The notes under the pieces: model-generated
The model's input: the letters and a program-made list of their open reading frames with translations, nothing else
What the model was told of the DNA's origin: nothing
The model's database searches: none
NCBI GenBank assembly: GCA_014281115.1
Contig: JACONQ010000004.1
Coordinates: forward strand, 62,001-126,000
Origin: Laburnicola sp. R22_1
Taxonomy: Eukaryota > Ascomycota > Dothideomycetes > Pleosporales > Didymosphaeriaceae
Direction: 5' to 3'
Length of the DNA: 64,000 bases
Translations under genes and position numbers: made by a program
In this document: in pieces, positions 43,301 through 54,707 of the stretch
Position numbering within the stretch: the first letter of the stretch is position 1
Layout of the letters: every line of letters begins with the position of its first letter

Positions 43301-44102
43301 AAACAAAGGCGCCCTAGTTGTCCGCTTTTTCATCGACGACTCATCACTATGTTTCATCAACTGCCATCTAGCGGCTGGACAATCGCAGACACAACACAGG
43401 AACAACGACGCCGCCTCGATCATGGAAGCAGCGCCTTTGCCGCGGAACCGTTCTCCAAGCGATTGCACGAACTTCTTCATAGGAGGCGGGGATGGATCGA
43501 TGATTCTCGACCACGAGATTTGCATCCTCAACGGCGATCTCAACTACCGCATCGACTCTATGACACGCGACTCGGTCATCAGCGCGGTGAAGCAGAACAA
43601 TCTGGCGAAACTCCTGGAGCGCGACCAGCTGCTTCTGTCTCGGAAACGGAACCCTGGACTACGACTACGTGCCTTCAACGAAGCACCGATCACGTTTGCA
43701 CCTACGTACAAGTACGATGTTGGAACGGACACTTATGATACCTCTGAGAAGAGGCGGACTCCGGCCTGGTGCGACCGAGTGCTGTACCGTGGCTTGGGTA
43801 AGATCAAGCAAGTCGAGTACCGAAGGCACGACTGCGTCAAAGTGTCGGACCACCGGCCTGTGAGCGGCAAGTTCAAGCTGCGGGTCAAGACGATCAACAC
43901 GAAGAGGCAGATGGCAGTCAATGACAAGGTCGAGGCAGAGTTTGAAGCGGTCAAGAGGAGGATCGCGGGTGATATCAAGTAAGTTGATTACCAGAAATTG
44001 TTTATATTTTCATATTTGCTGACTGATGTTAGGCTCGACTATCTAGTTAATGTGTTTGGTCTGACGGCGAAGGAGGCTCAAAAGTTGCTGAAGGGGGCGT
44101 GA
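40355..44102 (+). CDS. Inositol polyphosphate 5-phosphatase with N-terminal beta-propeller-like region
   Basis: Removes the 5-phosphate from phosphoinositides or inositol phosphates. Three exons: 40355-40396, 40446-43978 and 44033-44102, giving 1,214 residues. The first 14-codon exon (MDRLPEDNTDGSSI) joins to KPVSSLRSHFENMLSGNK, typical of fungal homologues, and the last exon restores LDYLVNVFGLTAKEAQKLLK. Residues 1-470 are disordered Ser/Pro-rich with repeated polyproline. Residues 480-800 form WD/propeller-like sequence. Residues 830-1180 are the IPPc catalytic domain: TWNAGA, LGFQELVDLENK, GNKGALVVRFF, INCHLAAG, NGDLNYRID, PAWCDRVL and VSDHRPVSG. It probably acts on membranes; the exact lipid is unknown. 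Confidence 0.92.
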
Positions 44103-44556
44103 GGCTAACACGTCGGCCGCCCGATGATACCATATTCGTAATATTGTTGAGCATTGTGGCGGGTTTGGTTTACTTTGGCCTAGGCATATGCATTGTTGTG
44201 CAGTGGTTTGAGCGTTCTGGGTGGTATGGTCGATTTCAGTTGCATTCCATGAGAGTCGCTGTATAGAGGATCGTCTGTATGGCGTCTGTATCATGTACAG
44301 AGCTGCTAGTATGTTCATGTTGGGTTGCGGCTGTTTTCTAGTGGGGTCGAATTAGCAAGATGCGAATCGAGGCCATGGCTGATCTGCATATTTGCGCAGA
44401 GCATTGATGTGTCTGGCGTTGCGATTTACGATGTCAGGTGCTAGCGAGTGCCGGATCATGGTGACGTCAAATAACCCAACTCATAAAAAGAAAAAGGCCA
44501 CGGCGCGCTCACTTTCACATTGATTTCTCTCCTACTCTCCTCTTGTCAAAGTACAT
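44103..44556. other. Intergenic, no gene recognised
   Basis: Terminator region of the 5-phosphatase and promoter of the GFA gene. The motif ACTCATAAAAAG lies about 80 bp before the upstream start codon of the next gene and could act as a TATA-like element. Confidence 0.4.
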
Positions 44557-45356
44557 ATGTCCTGCCCCTCAATTGCACTCCGCCGCCTGCCATTAACGTG
44601 CACTTCGTCAGCAGTTCCGCGCGCGCGTCTCTTAACTTCGCATTTCCAACGCACGCGACACTTGAACCCTACCATCATCATGGACAAGAACCAGGCTCGC
44701 GGTGAGTCGACGTCGGGTATCTCCGAGTGGAAGCAGCGGGCCCCGTACCGCGTCCATGAGAGCAACGAGAAATTCGACACCAAGTACGAGGCCAACTGCC
44801 ACTGCGGCAAGGTCAAGTACCAGCTTTCGAGGAGGGAGCCGCTAGATAGCAAGTTGTGCCACTGTACCACCTGCCAGACGCAGCATGGTATGTCCACCGC
44901 CCAACTTCTTTCAAGAGGTTTCCATGCTAATGCCAGACAGCTGCACCCTTCCAGTGGGCTGCCATCTTCCACAAGGAAGACATCAACTTCAGCAACGGCC
45001 ACCACGACCTCGAGTGGTACGACCCGACGGAGAAGTCGATCGAGCACAAGCTCCCCTGCAAAGTGCGCTGTTCGTACTGCCACAGCCCGATCATGGACGA
45101 TGGCCGCAACATGATCCTGCTCTTCCCTTCGCTCATCCACCTCAAGACGGACGAGGATCGCGCTTTCTTCAAGCCCCGCTGCCACATGTTCTACGGCCAG
45201 CGCGTCATGGACATTCCGGATGGGCTGCCCAAGTGGAGCGGCCTGAGCGACGACAGTGATCTCATCGAGGACAGCCCGCCGGAGAAGGTCAAGGCGCTGG
45301 AGCGGAAACGCGAGGAGGAGCGTTCGGAGCGCTTCAAGAAGGGTGAGAACGAGTGA
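44557..45356 (+). CDS. GFA / CENP-V-fold zinc protein (glutathione-dependent formaldehyde-activating-like)
   Basis: Two exons, 44557-44887 and 44941-45356, with a 53-bp intron. It is 248 residues from the first ATG and 207 from the ATG at 44680 (MDKNQARGESTSG). The extra N-terminal 41 residues are Arg/Ser/Thr-rich with no acid, suggesting a mitochondrial form from the first ATG. Zinc ligands of the fold are present: NCHCGKVKY, LCHCTTCQ and CKVRCSYCHSPI. The junction restores QHAAPFQWAAIFHKEDINFS. The C-terminus (KVKALERKREEERSERFKKG) is a charged helix. Family members range from formaldehyde-glutathione condensation to unknown roles, so only the fold is asserted. Confidence 0.85.
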
Positions 45357-45905
45357 AGGGCTGTCTGAGTTGTTGGCGTCAAGGCGCGTGTGGCGTAGGA
45401 TTGGGATCGATCGTCAAGGCATGCTTCGGTGTATGGAGCGATATGGTATCGGATACTGGCGTTGGAATAGGGTATGCATCCGCGAGGTCGACGCGGCACA
45501 GGGACTTTTTCCTATTGTCTGAGGTAGACATTCGGGTACTCAGTCTGGTCACGTTTTGCGCTAGAATCCATCGAGTACATACGTCCACTAGGCACATTAC
45601 CCGTGACTAAGAGCGCCGACATACTAGAGACTATCGAGAACATACCGGCATAGCAACGAGAAGACCCGCCAAAGGGAGGCGGACACATGAATTGTCCATC
45701 TTGGGAACTATCTTAATCCACGCGCCGACCTCAGACCCCAGCCATGCAGTCATCCATCCCATGGACGAAAAAACCCACCCTGCACACTCCTCCCCCATCC
45801 CTATCCTCGTAATCCCCTTCCCCACCTCGATCCCAGTCCATTCCTCCCCAAGCATATATCTGTGCCTTCACCACGGAACACAACCACGCCCCGCACGCAC
45901 CCCAG
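45357..45905. other. Region between converging genes, no gene recognised
   Basis: 3' regions of the GFA gene and the 45906 gene. The plus strand from about 45720 is C-rich, as is usual here for the 3' side of a minus-strand gene. Confidence 0.4.
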
Positions 45906-46897
45906 CTAATTATGATCGTTGGTCGGCTTCCACCCCTCCTTCACCCTCGCATTATCCAAGCAATACGAATGCGTGCTCAGCCCCTCTGAAAACTCTGAAA
46001 ACTTGGGCTGCATCCTCGCCAACACATTATTGACGGGCGTGAGCACGCCCACGCAGTCGAAACCGTGCCAGATGCCCTTGTGCGACTCGAAGCGGAAGTC
46101 CAGTTGGGCGCCGTCGGGGGCCTTGACGCTGACTGGGTGGACGAGGGGGACGTTGTTAGTATTTGTTTTTCTTTGGTAGTAGACTGAGGAAATAGAGCTG
46201 TGGGGCTGCTGTGCTGGGGGCACACGCATAGACATAGACACATGAGATGAGATGACAAGACATGTGCTCCTCAAGGGCAAACGTTTGGATACACGAAAAA
46301 AAAAAGGAAGAAAGAAAGAAAGAAAGGGGAATGAGAAAAAGACAACGCACCAAAATCCGGGACGTTGCAAAAATACCCGGCACTCTCGAAATGGCGCTCC
46401 TCGCTCATCCAACAGCTCTTCTCCCTCTCCAACACCATCTTCTCCACGGCCCGCGCAATCGTCCGCATCAGGAGGCCCTCGACCGCCCCGTTCGTGCGCT
46501 TGTGCGCTGTCTTGGTCACCTTGAATTCGGTCATGCACGTCATGCCCGGCTTGCGGTTGCGGCCGTAGCACGGCATCGCAATGGGGACGGAGAAGTTGCG
46601 AGAGAAGGGCGTTATCCACGGCCCTGGGAGGACGGCCCAGGCGAGGGCTTCCATTAGGTAGGTGTGGACGTCTGAGGGGGCCATGTTGCCGATGTTTGTC
46701 CAGCGGCGGCTGATGGCGAAGGAGAGGGTTGGGTCGTCGTTGGAGCGGGAGGAGAGGGCCGTGGAGGTGGACGTGTTAGTGGGAGCGGGCGAAACCGAGT
46801 GCACATGCACATCCGTATTGTCTGGGTTGAGCGTGAGCCCTGTAGCCATGTCAGCAGGTGGGTATTCGATGTGGAAATGCGACGTAGTTCGGACCAT
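45906..46897 (-). CDS. Hypothetical conserved-looking protein
   Basis: 274 residues in two exons: 46897-46351 and 46183-45906. The open frame extends to 46915 but only with GTG, so the ATG at 46897 (MVRTTSHFHIEYPPADMATG) is used; the ATG at 46849 is an alternative. The 167-bp intron (donor GTGCGT, acceptor CTCAG) contains an A-run and a GAAA microsatellite (about 46290-46328). The junction gives PDFGVYYQRKTNTNNVPL. The body has motifs such as MEALAWAVLPGPWITPFSRN, IAMPCYGRNRKPGMTCMTEF and DFRFESHKGIWHGFDCVGVL, which look like one globular domain. No signal peptide or membrane helix is evident. I do not recognise the family. Confidence 0.65.
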
Positions 46898-47823
46898 TCG
46901 CGTTATCGACTGCACCAGAGGCCAGCCCCCCAGCCGCGAGTGCGAGCCCCTAACATGAAATATACCTAGCTAGGTGTAGCCTTAGCGTAGTTTAGCTGCG
47001 CCAGCGTGCCGGAGAGAAAGTGAAAGAAAGAGTGAAAGAATGGAGGCACGGTGCGGAAGGCTTTTCCCGTTCCGCCGACGGGGTTACTTACATACTCAAG
47101 TGCAGGTGGTGTGCGGAGAGAGGAAAGGCATAGATAGGTATGCTGGGCATAGACTTAGTCTGACTTCACCTTCCGGCGAGGGGACGCATATAATAAAGAG
47201 AGTACAAACAGCGCCATGTGCGTGCACGTATGGTGCCCTTGCTGTTTCCACTTGGCGAGTACGTGTGCATTTGGGTTTGCAGCGAAACATTAAATGACTA
47301 TTATTTTAGAACAATATCCGAGATTTCCTTCACCTGCTAGACATACTGTAAAACATTAGGTTGTTACCTTAACAAGAATGCATATATATGTCCACGACGA
47401 CAGCCGATTGAAACTTTAAAAGAGTATGTACTATGTAGTCGAATGGATCTTACTTGTCCAGATGTCTGTTTTAAGTCTAAGGTACATTTTTTTTTATGTA
47501 CCTAAGCTATTATTGATACAATTGGATATAGGCTTACGTCCCGCTTGGTAAGCATAGCATAAGCATAAAAAAGGGGTTTGGCTACAGAGCCCGGGTATGA
47601 GGCATACGGCATGCATGGCACATGATAGCTCTCGACGCCATCAAACAATCCGGCTGGCTACATATATTTTCCCCACCCCATCCAAACCCAGTACCAAACA
47701 CCCATACAGCGCCCACATAACCACAAAACAGAGCATACGCATGCCATCTACATGAAACCCCATGAACATTACCAATCCCACCACCCCTCCCCCCGCACAT
47801 CACCTCCTTAGCTCCCCTACCTC
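46898..47823. other. Intergenic, no gene recognised
   Basis: Contains the promoter of the 45906 gene at its left and the 3' side of the membrane-protein gene at its right. AT-rich patch at 47290-47520. Open frames at 47040-47297 and 47582-47863 are not convincing. Confidence 0.4.
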
Positions 47824-49583
47824 CTACCCGCGCCCCATCAAAAGCGTGCCCACAACCCACCAACCCATCACCACCAACCCAACCACCGCAGCATGAAAAC
47901 TAGACCTCTCCACACGCTCTACAGCCGCATTAACGCGCACACGCCACGTCACCGGTCTGTCCTCAGCCACGAGCTTCTTTGATGCTTTCCCGACCTCGTG
48001 GACGCCCAACAACAGCCCAGCACAAAGACATACCCCCAGCCACGTAACCCAGTAAGCTGGGGATGGGATAACCCAAGAGGGAGCGTCCAGGACGTCGAAG
48101 ATAGAGTATAGAATGGCGGCGCAGATTGCCCAGGAGATGGAGGATATCAAATGACTGCGGGACTTTGCGGCGAGATAGGTAGAGGTGGATGCGGTGGTGG
48201 ATTTTGATAGGGTCGTATTCTTCACGACAAGGTCCTTGACTTCCTCGCCGTGGGCGTAGGTGTGGGCGTGGGCGTCATCGAGGTCTTTCCTTATTTTTGC
48301 AAGGTCGGCGAGGAGCTTGTTGATTTGCGTAGTGGTATCTTTCAGGGCTGCGGCGGCACGTTCTTCCCCGAGATCCTTGGGGCGGTTGTCGGGTGGTGGG
48401 AATGGCGCGGTGATGTTTGGTAATGTGGGGGAGACGGGTATGGGTGAGATGGGGTTGAGTGTGGATGGAGCGGAGGGGGTGGGGGCGGGGAGGTTGGTGG
48501 TAGGTCCCGCTTGTGTAGGAGACGCTGGAGGTGCTTCCTTGGGTGGAGATGAACGCGGATCGGTGTTAGCGGATACTCGGATGTGGATGCATCAGCCACT
48601 TCGGAAAGAGGTGAAGCTACATGCTCGTCTTCAGTTGAAGCCGCATCCGTAACTGAAGCTAGACAGACATCCTCATTCGATACTTCATCCTCGATTACAG
48701 CCGCAGACAAAACCTCGATCCCCTCCTCGAGCGTAGACTTCACCAACACCGGTTCCGTACGCTGCCGCTTCTGCACATCGCCTTTCCCTACAGGACCGCC
48801 CTCTCGTTTCCCTATCGTGGACGTAGTATGGAACTCTGGCTCTTTGCGAGGCCGAACCTCCATCGGCTCATGTGCGAGAATATTCATTGACCTGTACAAC
48901 ACTACATCCGTACTCTGGAGGGACGTACGCAGCCGCTTTTGCGCTTCGGAGGTTCCTGCAGAGTCACCTGGTCGTTTTCCGATAATGGGGGTTGTGAGGA
49001 ATCCTGGCTCGGTGTTGGGGGGAAACGAGGGCGCTGGAGATGTATTCTCGGTCGAAGCTGCAGGCGTGGTTTCGAGCGAGGTTGTGCTCTCGATCCATGC
49101 TATGGCCGTGTCGTTAAGTGAGGCGGAAGGTATGTTCGAAGTAGCATTTTTGGTTGGAGCTGCGGGTGTATATTGGATCGACGCTGTGTTGTCAGTGGCC
49201 GGCAGCGCTGCATTTTCAGCCGAGGGGGAAGGCATATTCGTGGGCTTGAATGCGCTCCAAAGGCCCTGGCCAAAGATGACGAGACTAATGTCAGGCTCAT
49301 CATTTGCACTTGATGCTGGAGGTGTATACCGAGGTGATGATGGTAAAGGTATATCCTCGGGCGCATCTGAATGGCCATCTTCGACCGAAGCTGCAGGCAT
49401 TTCCTCAGACAAGACTAACGGCGTACCCTCAATGGTGGTTGAAATCAGATCATTGTGCTCGAGGTTGGGCAATGATGACGGTGTGTAAGGGATAAGTAGG
49501 GTAGCAATTAGGAATGAGAGACTGAGTTGATTGTAACAAGCTGAACAGAGAAACTGCTTAAGTAGCAGAATCGTGATCAGCAA
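47824..49583 (-). CDS. Ser/Pro-rich protein with C-terminal membrane segments (probable 3' exons of the gene disrupted at 50433)
   Basis: Two open frames join at an intron with acceptor CCCAAG (48538) and branch site CGCTAACAC; either donor GTGGCT (48599) or GTAGCT (48620) gives a matching phase. The C-terminal exon carries three hydrophobic segments (LISSISWAICAAILYSIFDV, YWVTWLGVCLCAGLLLGV, VVGLVVMGWWVVGTLL) after a short helix (DTTTQINKLLADLAKIRKDL). The long upstream part is acidic, Ser/Thr/Pro-rich and disordered, with repeated GKR segments. The frame starts at 49583 with TTG; its first ATG is at 49400. With only 46 bp to the next open frame, similar composition and a possible intron (donor at the CACC/GTGTTAG boundary, acceptor CTCAG, phase agreeing), it is probably continuous with 49630-50443. 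Confidence 0.6.
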
Positions 49584-50432
49584 CTAGTCTACATCAGGTT
49601 GGTGGTATCATGTGATATCGTACTCCACACTAACACGGTGTGTATTTGATATTAGGCGACATTGGAGGCGTATTTTCCTTGTCTGATGACACCGAAGTAC
49701 TATGTCCAAGGATTGGCGACGCTGGGGGCGTGTTCTCGATATCGGGCAATACCAGAGGTACCTTCTCCAGAACAGGCGACATCAAAGGCATATACTGAAG
49801 TATAGGCGATGCTAAAGGCGCATATTCCGGCATAGGCAACACTGGAGGTGAATCCCCCACTTTGGGCGTTATTGAAGATGGATCTCCAATGTCAGAGGAT
49901 ACTGAAGCTGCGTCCTCGTTGTCGGGCGATACTGTAGGCATATCCTCAGGTGGGAATACGGTCACGACTTCGGAGTGGGCAGTAATTGATGAACTACTAC
50001 TGGCTGCCTCCTCACAATCGCTATCATATACGCAAGCTGCGTCGGCAACTTCTTCGCCGCGCTTCACCGCATCCACCGGCTCGACGTGCGAATGAGAAGA
50101 CGGCAGCGATGCCTGCGGGTCACTGTGCAGTTCGCCGGAAATTGCTTCTATGTCGTCATTGCTGTCCTCCTCTTCGAATGGATGCTTCTCCAACCTATGC
50201 CGAGTTGCTCCAATGCGCCACTGCCCATTGGAATGTTTCTCGTCAACCGCTTCAGAATCGATATCTTGCAGCAGGGTCAACAGCTCATTCCGCTCCGTGG
50301 CACTGAGCTTCTGGAGACACTGCAGATCAATCAGGTGGACGGCGTGAATTACGCGGCCCGTAGACGGGATGATGATGCGGTGGTAGTATCGAGAGGCCTG
50401 TATGTCGGCGAGGGTCTTGTAGGCCTCTCGGG

Positions 50433-53420
50433 CAGAGTTGGCAACAATCAAGTCGACTTGATAACTTGACTTGATTGACTTGATTGTATCAAGTCAATCA
50501 AGTTAATCAGGGAGGCGAAATTTAGCAAGTCAATCAAGCAAATCCTGCCGACTTGATTGACTTAATTGATAGACTTGAATCCCTAGGATCTTAGGGGTTT
50601 ATTGTAGAATACTGGATCCTTAGAGTATAAGGCAACTCGGAGTTAACGGACTTTACCTAAGATAGTTGCCTATCTAGGCTTAGCGCCGTATTTCTGAGTT
50701 TCCTCATCTCCCACCACCCATCTAACTTACCTACTTACCCACCACCTCTCTCGCTCTACCAACGCCCTCCTCTATTAATATGGCGTCGCCCGATCGCCTA
50801 GAAGGCATGAATAGTAACCTCTCTCAAGTTTTTAGCCAGTGGCTTGAAAGCACGGCGTCACAAACCCCTCCCAAAGATGGTGCCACTGATGTAGCCACTA
50901 ACACGCTGTTAGAGCTTGACGCCGAAAGCTCTGTAGGCACCCTATCCGCCACCGATATAGAGGACGACGATGACAATTATAAGGGCATTAAATAGGTACG
51001 CCTACTAGATTATTATAAGCCAGCTTATAGTGCAAAGCGCAGTCGAAAGAGCTAGGTTTAGTGGTATGGATATCGCCTCTAGCACCGCAAGCAACAACGC
51101 CTGTACTGGCTCTGCCGCTATTGCCACTATTACAAGCACCCTGCTAGATTTTATTACGCTGATTAATTAACTACATTATTAGGCGCTATTTTAGTGAGCG
51201 TAAAGCTGGCCACAGCATTAAGAAGAACAGTCCAAAAGCCACCTTCCGCGTTACAACTCCCTCCTAGCAATCCTTTCTACTCGCCCACATATATTACAAA
51301 GGCCTTGGCGTACTATAGGGCGTCGCTAACCTTATTGCAGAGAGCTTCTCGCGCACAAGTTTCCTATAATTAGTGCTTAATTAGGTAGTGGCTAATAATC
51401 AGGCGCTCTCTATAATTAAGGGCGCCGCTTTTCGAGCTATGTTATGGCAGGCTAACCCGCTGGCTAAGGCAGAGCTATAGAGATCCCACAACACCCTACA
51501 AGCTTATATAATCGCGGAGTACAAGTTGTACGTACCCACTATTATTAATTACCTACGCGACGCGCGATTAGCTATACACATCTCCTTTAACAATTGAACA
51601 TTAATAGGCGGCAAGCAGGCGTTAACAGGTATCTGCGTCCACTACCTTAATTGCGACAGCAAGCCTCGCGATTACGTATTAGGCCTGCCCTTGTTAATGG
51701 GCTAGTATACAGGCGTTAATATTGCCGCCGTTGTTAATGCCACGCTTAAGAGCTTTAAGATCTCCGCTTACAACTTGGGTTACTTTATTCTTAATAACGC
51801 CACTAACAATAACTTCGCAATTAACGCCCTGGCTATTAAATATAACTTTAACGCCCGCTATTAACAGCTACGCTGCGCCTACCATATAATTAACCTTGCC
51901 GCCTAGCAAATTATATTTGGCAAAGATTGTGAGGCGTTTAAGAACGCGGAGGAGCATCTTAATAAGGAGGAGATGTTTCTTAATAAGTGGTGTAAGGTTA
52001 GCCCTCTGGGCGTCTTAATCGACGTCATCGCCTCTATTTGTACTCCGCAGGCTTAATAGCTTCTTAAGCAGTGCTAGATAATTAGCAACACTTAATTAGA
52101 GGCAGATTACAAAGTTAAAACGCTAGAGATTGTTAAGCTAGTAAAGACAAGGTGGAACTCCTATTACGACTGTTTTGCGCGCGCGCTCAAGCTCTGCATG
52201 CCTCTTAATAACTATATTAATCACAAGCTTGTTAAATATTGTCGCCAAGGCACCCGTCAACGCTCCTAACTGCCTAATCTTAAGAAGTGTTGGTTTATTA
52301 AAGAAGATAGCCTCTCTGCTAAAGATTAGGCGACAATTGCAGAGTACTAAAAAATCCTACAGCCCTTTAAAGAGGCCACCACCTATATGGAGGGTAGGGG
52401 CGTAGCTGGCACGTTAGGAGCTATCTGGGAGGTGCTCCCTACGCTTAATTAGCTTGCCACCACCCTTAATAAGATGCTGTTTTAATACAACAACGTCGAC
52501 TTCACTAATATTAACGCCCTAGAGGATTATATACAAGCCACCTATAATATAGCATATATAAAGATCCTCAAGTATATGCGCAAGCTAAAGGATACCCTAG
52601 CATACTACGCTGCCTGCTGTCTCTACCCACGCACGAAAAGTTACATGGATAAAGTGTGGGCTGTGCCTCTTAATTATAGTGAGGAGGCTTATGCAGGACC
52701 TCACACATACAAAGGCTGGCTAGATAATTGCTATATTGGCTTTCAACGCTTATGGGCAGAGTTTAAAGAGGCCGCCTCTCCTATTAGTACTCTAGAGCCT
52801 CTGGCGAAGAAGGCACGTACTGGGCCAGCTAGCAGTTGGTCTGATTTTATGAGAGCTACCCTACAAGGTGACGACGCCTGTCTAGTCTATCGTCGCGATG
52901 AGTTTGAGCGCTGGATAATTGAGTCACCTGTGCCAGAGGAGTCCCTGTTTGCGCGCGACCCAATTCTATACTGGCTGGGGAAGGCTGACGAGTACCCCGT
53001 CTTATCGCGCTTCGCCCTCACAATCCTCAGCATCCCTGCGGCGGCCACTAACTGTGAGAGGACCTTCTTGGAGCTAGGCGATTTGCTGGAGAGGAGGCGT
53101 CTTTGTATGAAAGCAGATCTCCTCTCCGCTCTATAAAGCCTACGTAGCTGGAAGCGCCTTGGCTTAAAGCCTATGATGGCAGCAAAAAGTCCACGTAACG
53201 AAGCTATCTCTCCTGAAGAGCTGGAGACGATATACAAGATATACGGTAGTTAATTTACTACGCCTAAATTATACGTACAGTTATCAATCAAGTCAAACAA
53301 GTCAACAAGTCGAGCCTTATTTTTGCTATCAAGTCAATCAAGTCAAGCAAAAGCCACCAGATCCGTCAATCAATCAATCAATTCACCCCGACTTGATTGA
53401 CTTGATTGTTGCCAACTCTG
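50433..53420 (+). mobile_element. hAT transposon inserted in a coding exon
   Basis: 2,988 bp, beginning CAGAGTTGGCAACAATCAAG and ending with its inverse, flanked by the perfect 8-bp target duplication CTCTCGGG (50425-50432 and 53421-53428). Subterminal regions carry many copies of TCAATCAAGT on both strands. The first 14 bases differ at two positions from those of the hAT at 24813, so the two belong to related families. The transposase is on the plus strand. Confidence 0.93.
50780..53254 (+). pseudogene. hAT transposase, RIP-mutated in its 5' two thirds
   Basis: Starts MASPDRLEGMNSNLSQVFSQ and soon meets TAG after DDDDNYKGIK. From 51000 to about 52560 the frame is riddled with TAG/TAA and TA-rich, though hAT blocks remain readable (RCAYHIINLAA near 51870-51900). 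From about 52576 to 53136 the frame is open for 186 codons (RKLKDTLAYYAACCLYPRTK, then DPILYWLGKADEYPVLSRFA and NCERTFLELGDLLERRR), which is the C-terminal dimerisation domain. The RIP boundary near 52570 is abrupt. One more stop then separates the final 37 codons. Confidence 0.85.
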
Positions 53421-53453
53421 CTCTCGGGTCGTGACTATGGTGTCGGGAGGCAT

Positions 53454-53911
53454 CGCGAATGTGTGAACTAGCAATACGTAGGAGGCGGAATGAGAAAGGG
53501 ATAGTTGAGGTTTACTGTCGAAGTGGAGTTGAAGAGTGGGGTCTTCGACGCGGCAGTGGGGAAGATTGAGGAGACGAGAGCATATAAGGAGAGCGACGGG
53601 ACGCGGTGAGCTTTTACTCATGTACTAACGCAAATAGATTGCGGACGTTCATTATCCAGACTTTATTAGAAATGTTTGTATTCTCACAGTGAATGGAGGT
53701 CACGTGACCTCATATCGGTACATCCACGATTTCAGTCGTGACCTGAATTTGTTAGGGACAAGAATTGTTCTACCAGGTACTGAAAGTGTGAAGTTATGTG
53801 ATTTGCATGATGGGTTTGAAAGTTAGTTACAAGGAAGCAAGTCCATTTTCCATCTCGTTGTTGCCAACAAAATTACAGCACCACCGCTCCCTCAACAAGC
53901 CTCCTTCCCCT
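53454..53911. other. Promoter side of the disrupted gene and 3' side of the DJ-1 gene
   Basis: It should contain the original promoter of the gene split by the hAT element. In-frame ATG at 53621 gives a possible longer N-terminus. Nothing else recognised. Confidence 0.4.
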
Positions 53912-54707
53912 CTAAACATTAACCGCAAACGGATCATTGCTCGGGTCCGTAATACGCACATGCTCAATAATAGTCGAAATCTGCGTCGCATTCGCCAGCC
54001 CATAAAACTGCTCCACAAACTCCAGCATCATATCAAACCCGGACGTCACACCCGAAGAGCTCCAAATCGGCGGCTGGCCCGAGTTGTCCTCGACCCAGCG
54101 CGCTTTGGGCACCCACTCCGTATTCGGGCCAAACGCCGTAATCGTCTTCCACGAGAACTTGTTGGTCGTAGCCTTCTTGCCGTCCATGATGCCTGCGCGG
54201 GCTGCAACTCCAGACTCCGTGCACACGGTGAGCACGTGCTTTGCTTTCGGGGCGGCGATCTGGATGTATTTGAATACCGGGGCTTGGTTCTCGTCTGGGG
54301 CGCGGGCGCCGGGGCCGCCGGGGATGATGAGGACGTCTAGGTCCGGCGCGTTGTCGAAGGTGTGTGTGGGTGTGAGGGCGGGCCAGACGGATGAGTTCTG
54401 TTTCATGGGCATGAGGTGCTCGGTTGTGACGGGGGAGAGGGTGTCGGATAGGAGAGATAACTCAATGTGGTGCATTCCGCCGAGGAGTTGGAGGACTTCG
54501 ATGGGGCCGGATACGTCGATTGTGTCGAAGGCACGGAAGAGGACGATGCCGTATTTCTGGGGCATGGTGCCGTTCATGCCTGTCACTGGGTTGCTAGTCG
54601 GTGAGATTATTATCAATAGTTTCCTTGTTGGACTTACATGCGGAGGCCTGGCTGGCGAGAAGACTGGTGAACAAGGCACCTGTGCCTAGCTTCTTGGGGA
54701 AAGACAT
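53912..54707 (-). CDS. DJ-1/PfpI-family protein with signal peptide
   Basis: 247 residues in two exons: 54707-54638 and 54585-53912, with a 52-bp intron whose acceptor CCCAG at 54586 puts the parts in phase (SQASALTGMNGTMPQKYGIV). The first exon encodes a likely signal peptide (MSFPKKLGTGALFTSLLASQ). The DJ-1/PfpI fold follows: IVLFRAFDTIDVSGPIEVLQ, DVLIIPGGPGARAP, the nucleophile elbow TVCTESGVAARAGIM (Cys in the CTES context) and a late WVEDNSGQPPIWSSSGVTSG. Members include isonitrile hydratase-like proteins and amidotransferase-like enzymes. With a signal peptide this one may be secreted or vacuolar; the substrate is unknown. It shows a strong C-to-G third-position switch. Confidence 0.88.

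Larger units (their letters stand above)
49630..53453 (-). pseudogene. 5' part of the Ser/Pro-rich membrane-protein gene, split by a hAT insertion
   Basis: The start codon and first eleven codons (MPPDTIVTTRE, from 53453) lie right of the hAT element. The rest of the exon (EAYKTLADIQASRYYHRIII and onward) lies left of it, from 50432 down to 49630. Reading across with one copy of the 8-bp duplication keeps the frame exactly, so the empty-site allele was open. After an N-terminal segment with RYYHRIIIPSTGRVIHAVHL and LQKLSATERNELLTLLQDID, the protein becomes acidic with proline-directed repeats (NTPPASPILG, NTPPMSPNIK), like candidate phosphosites. On the interrupted side the only starts are non-ATG codons in the transposon end. 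The gene is therefore probably null here unless the element is spliced out. Confidence 0.8.

Noticed and set aside
48583..49488. 301-codon plus-strand frame
   Set aside because: Antisense of the Ser/Pro-rich membrane-protein exon; lacks start context and domain.
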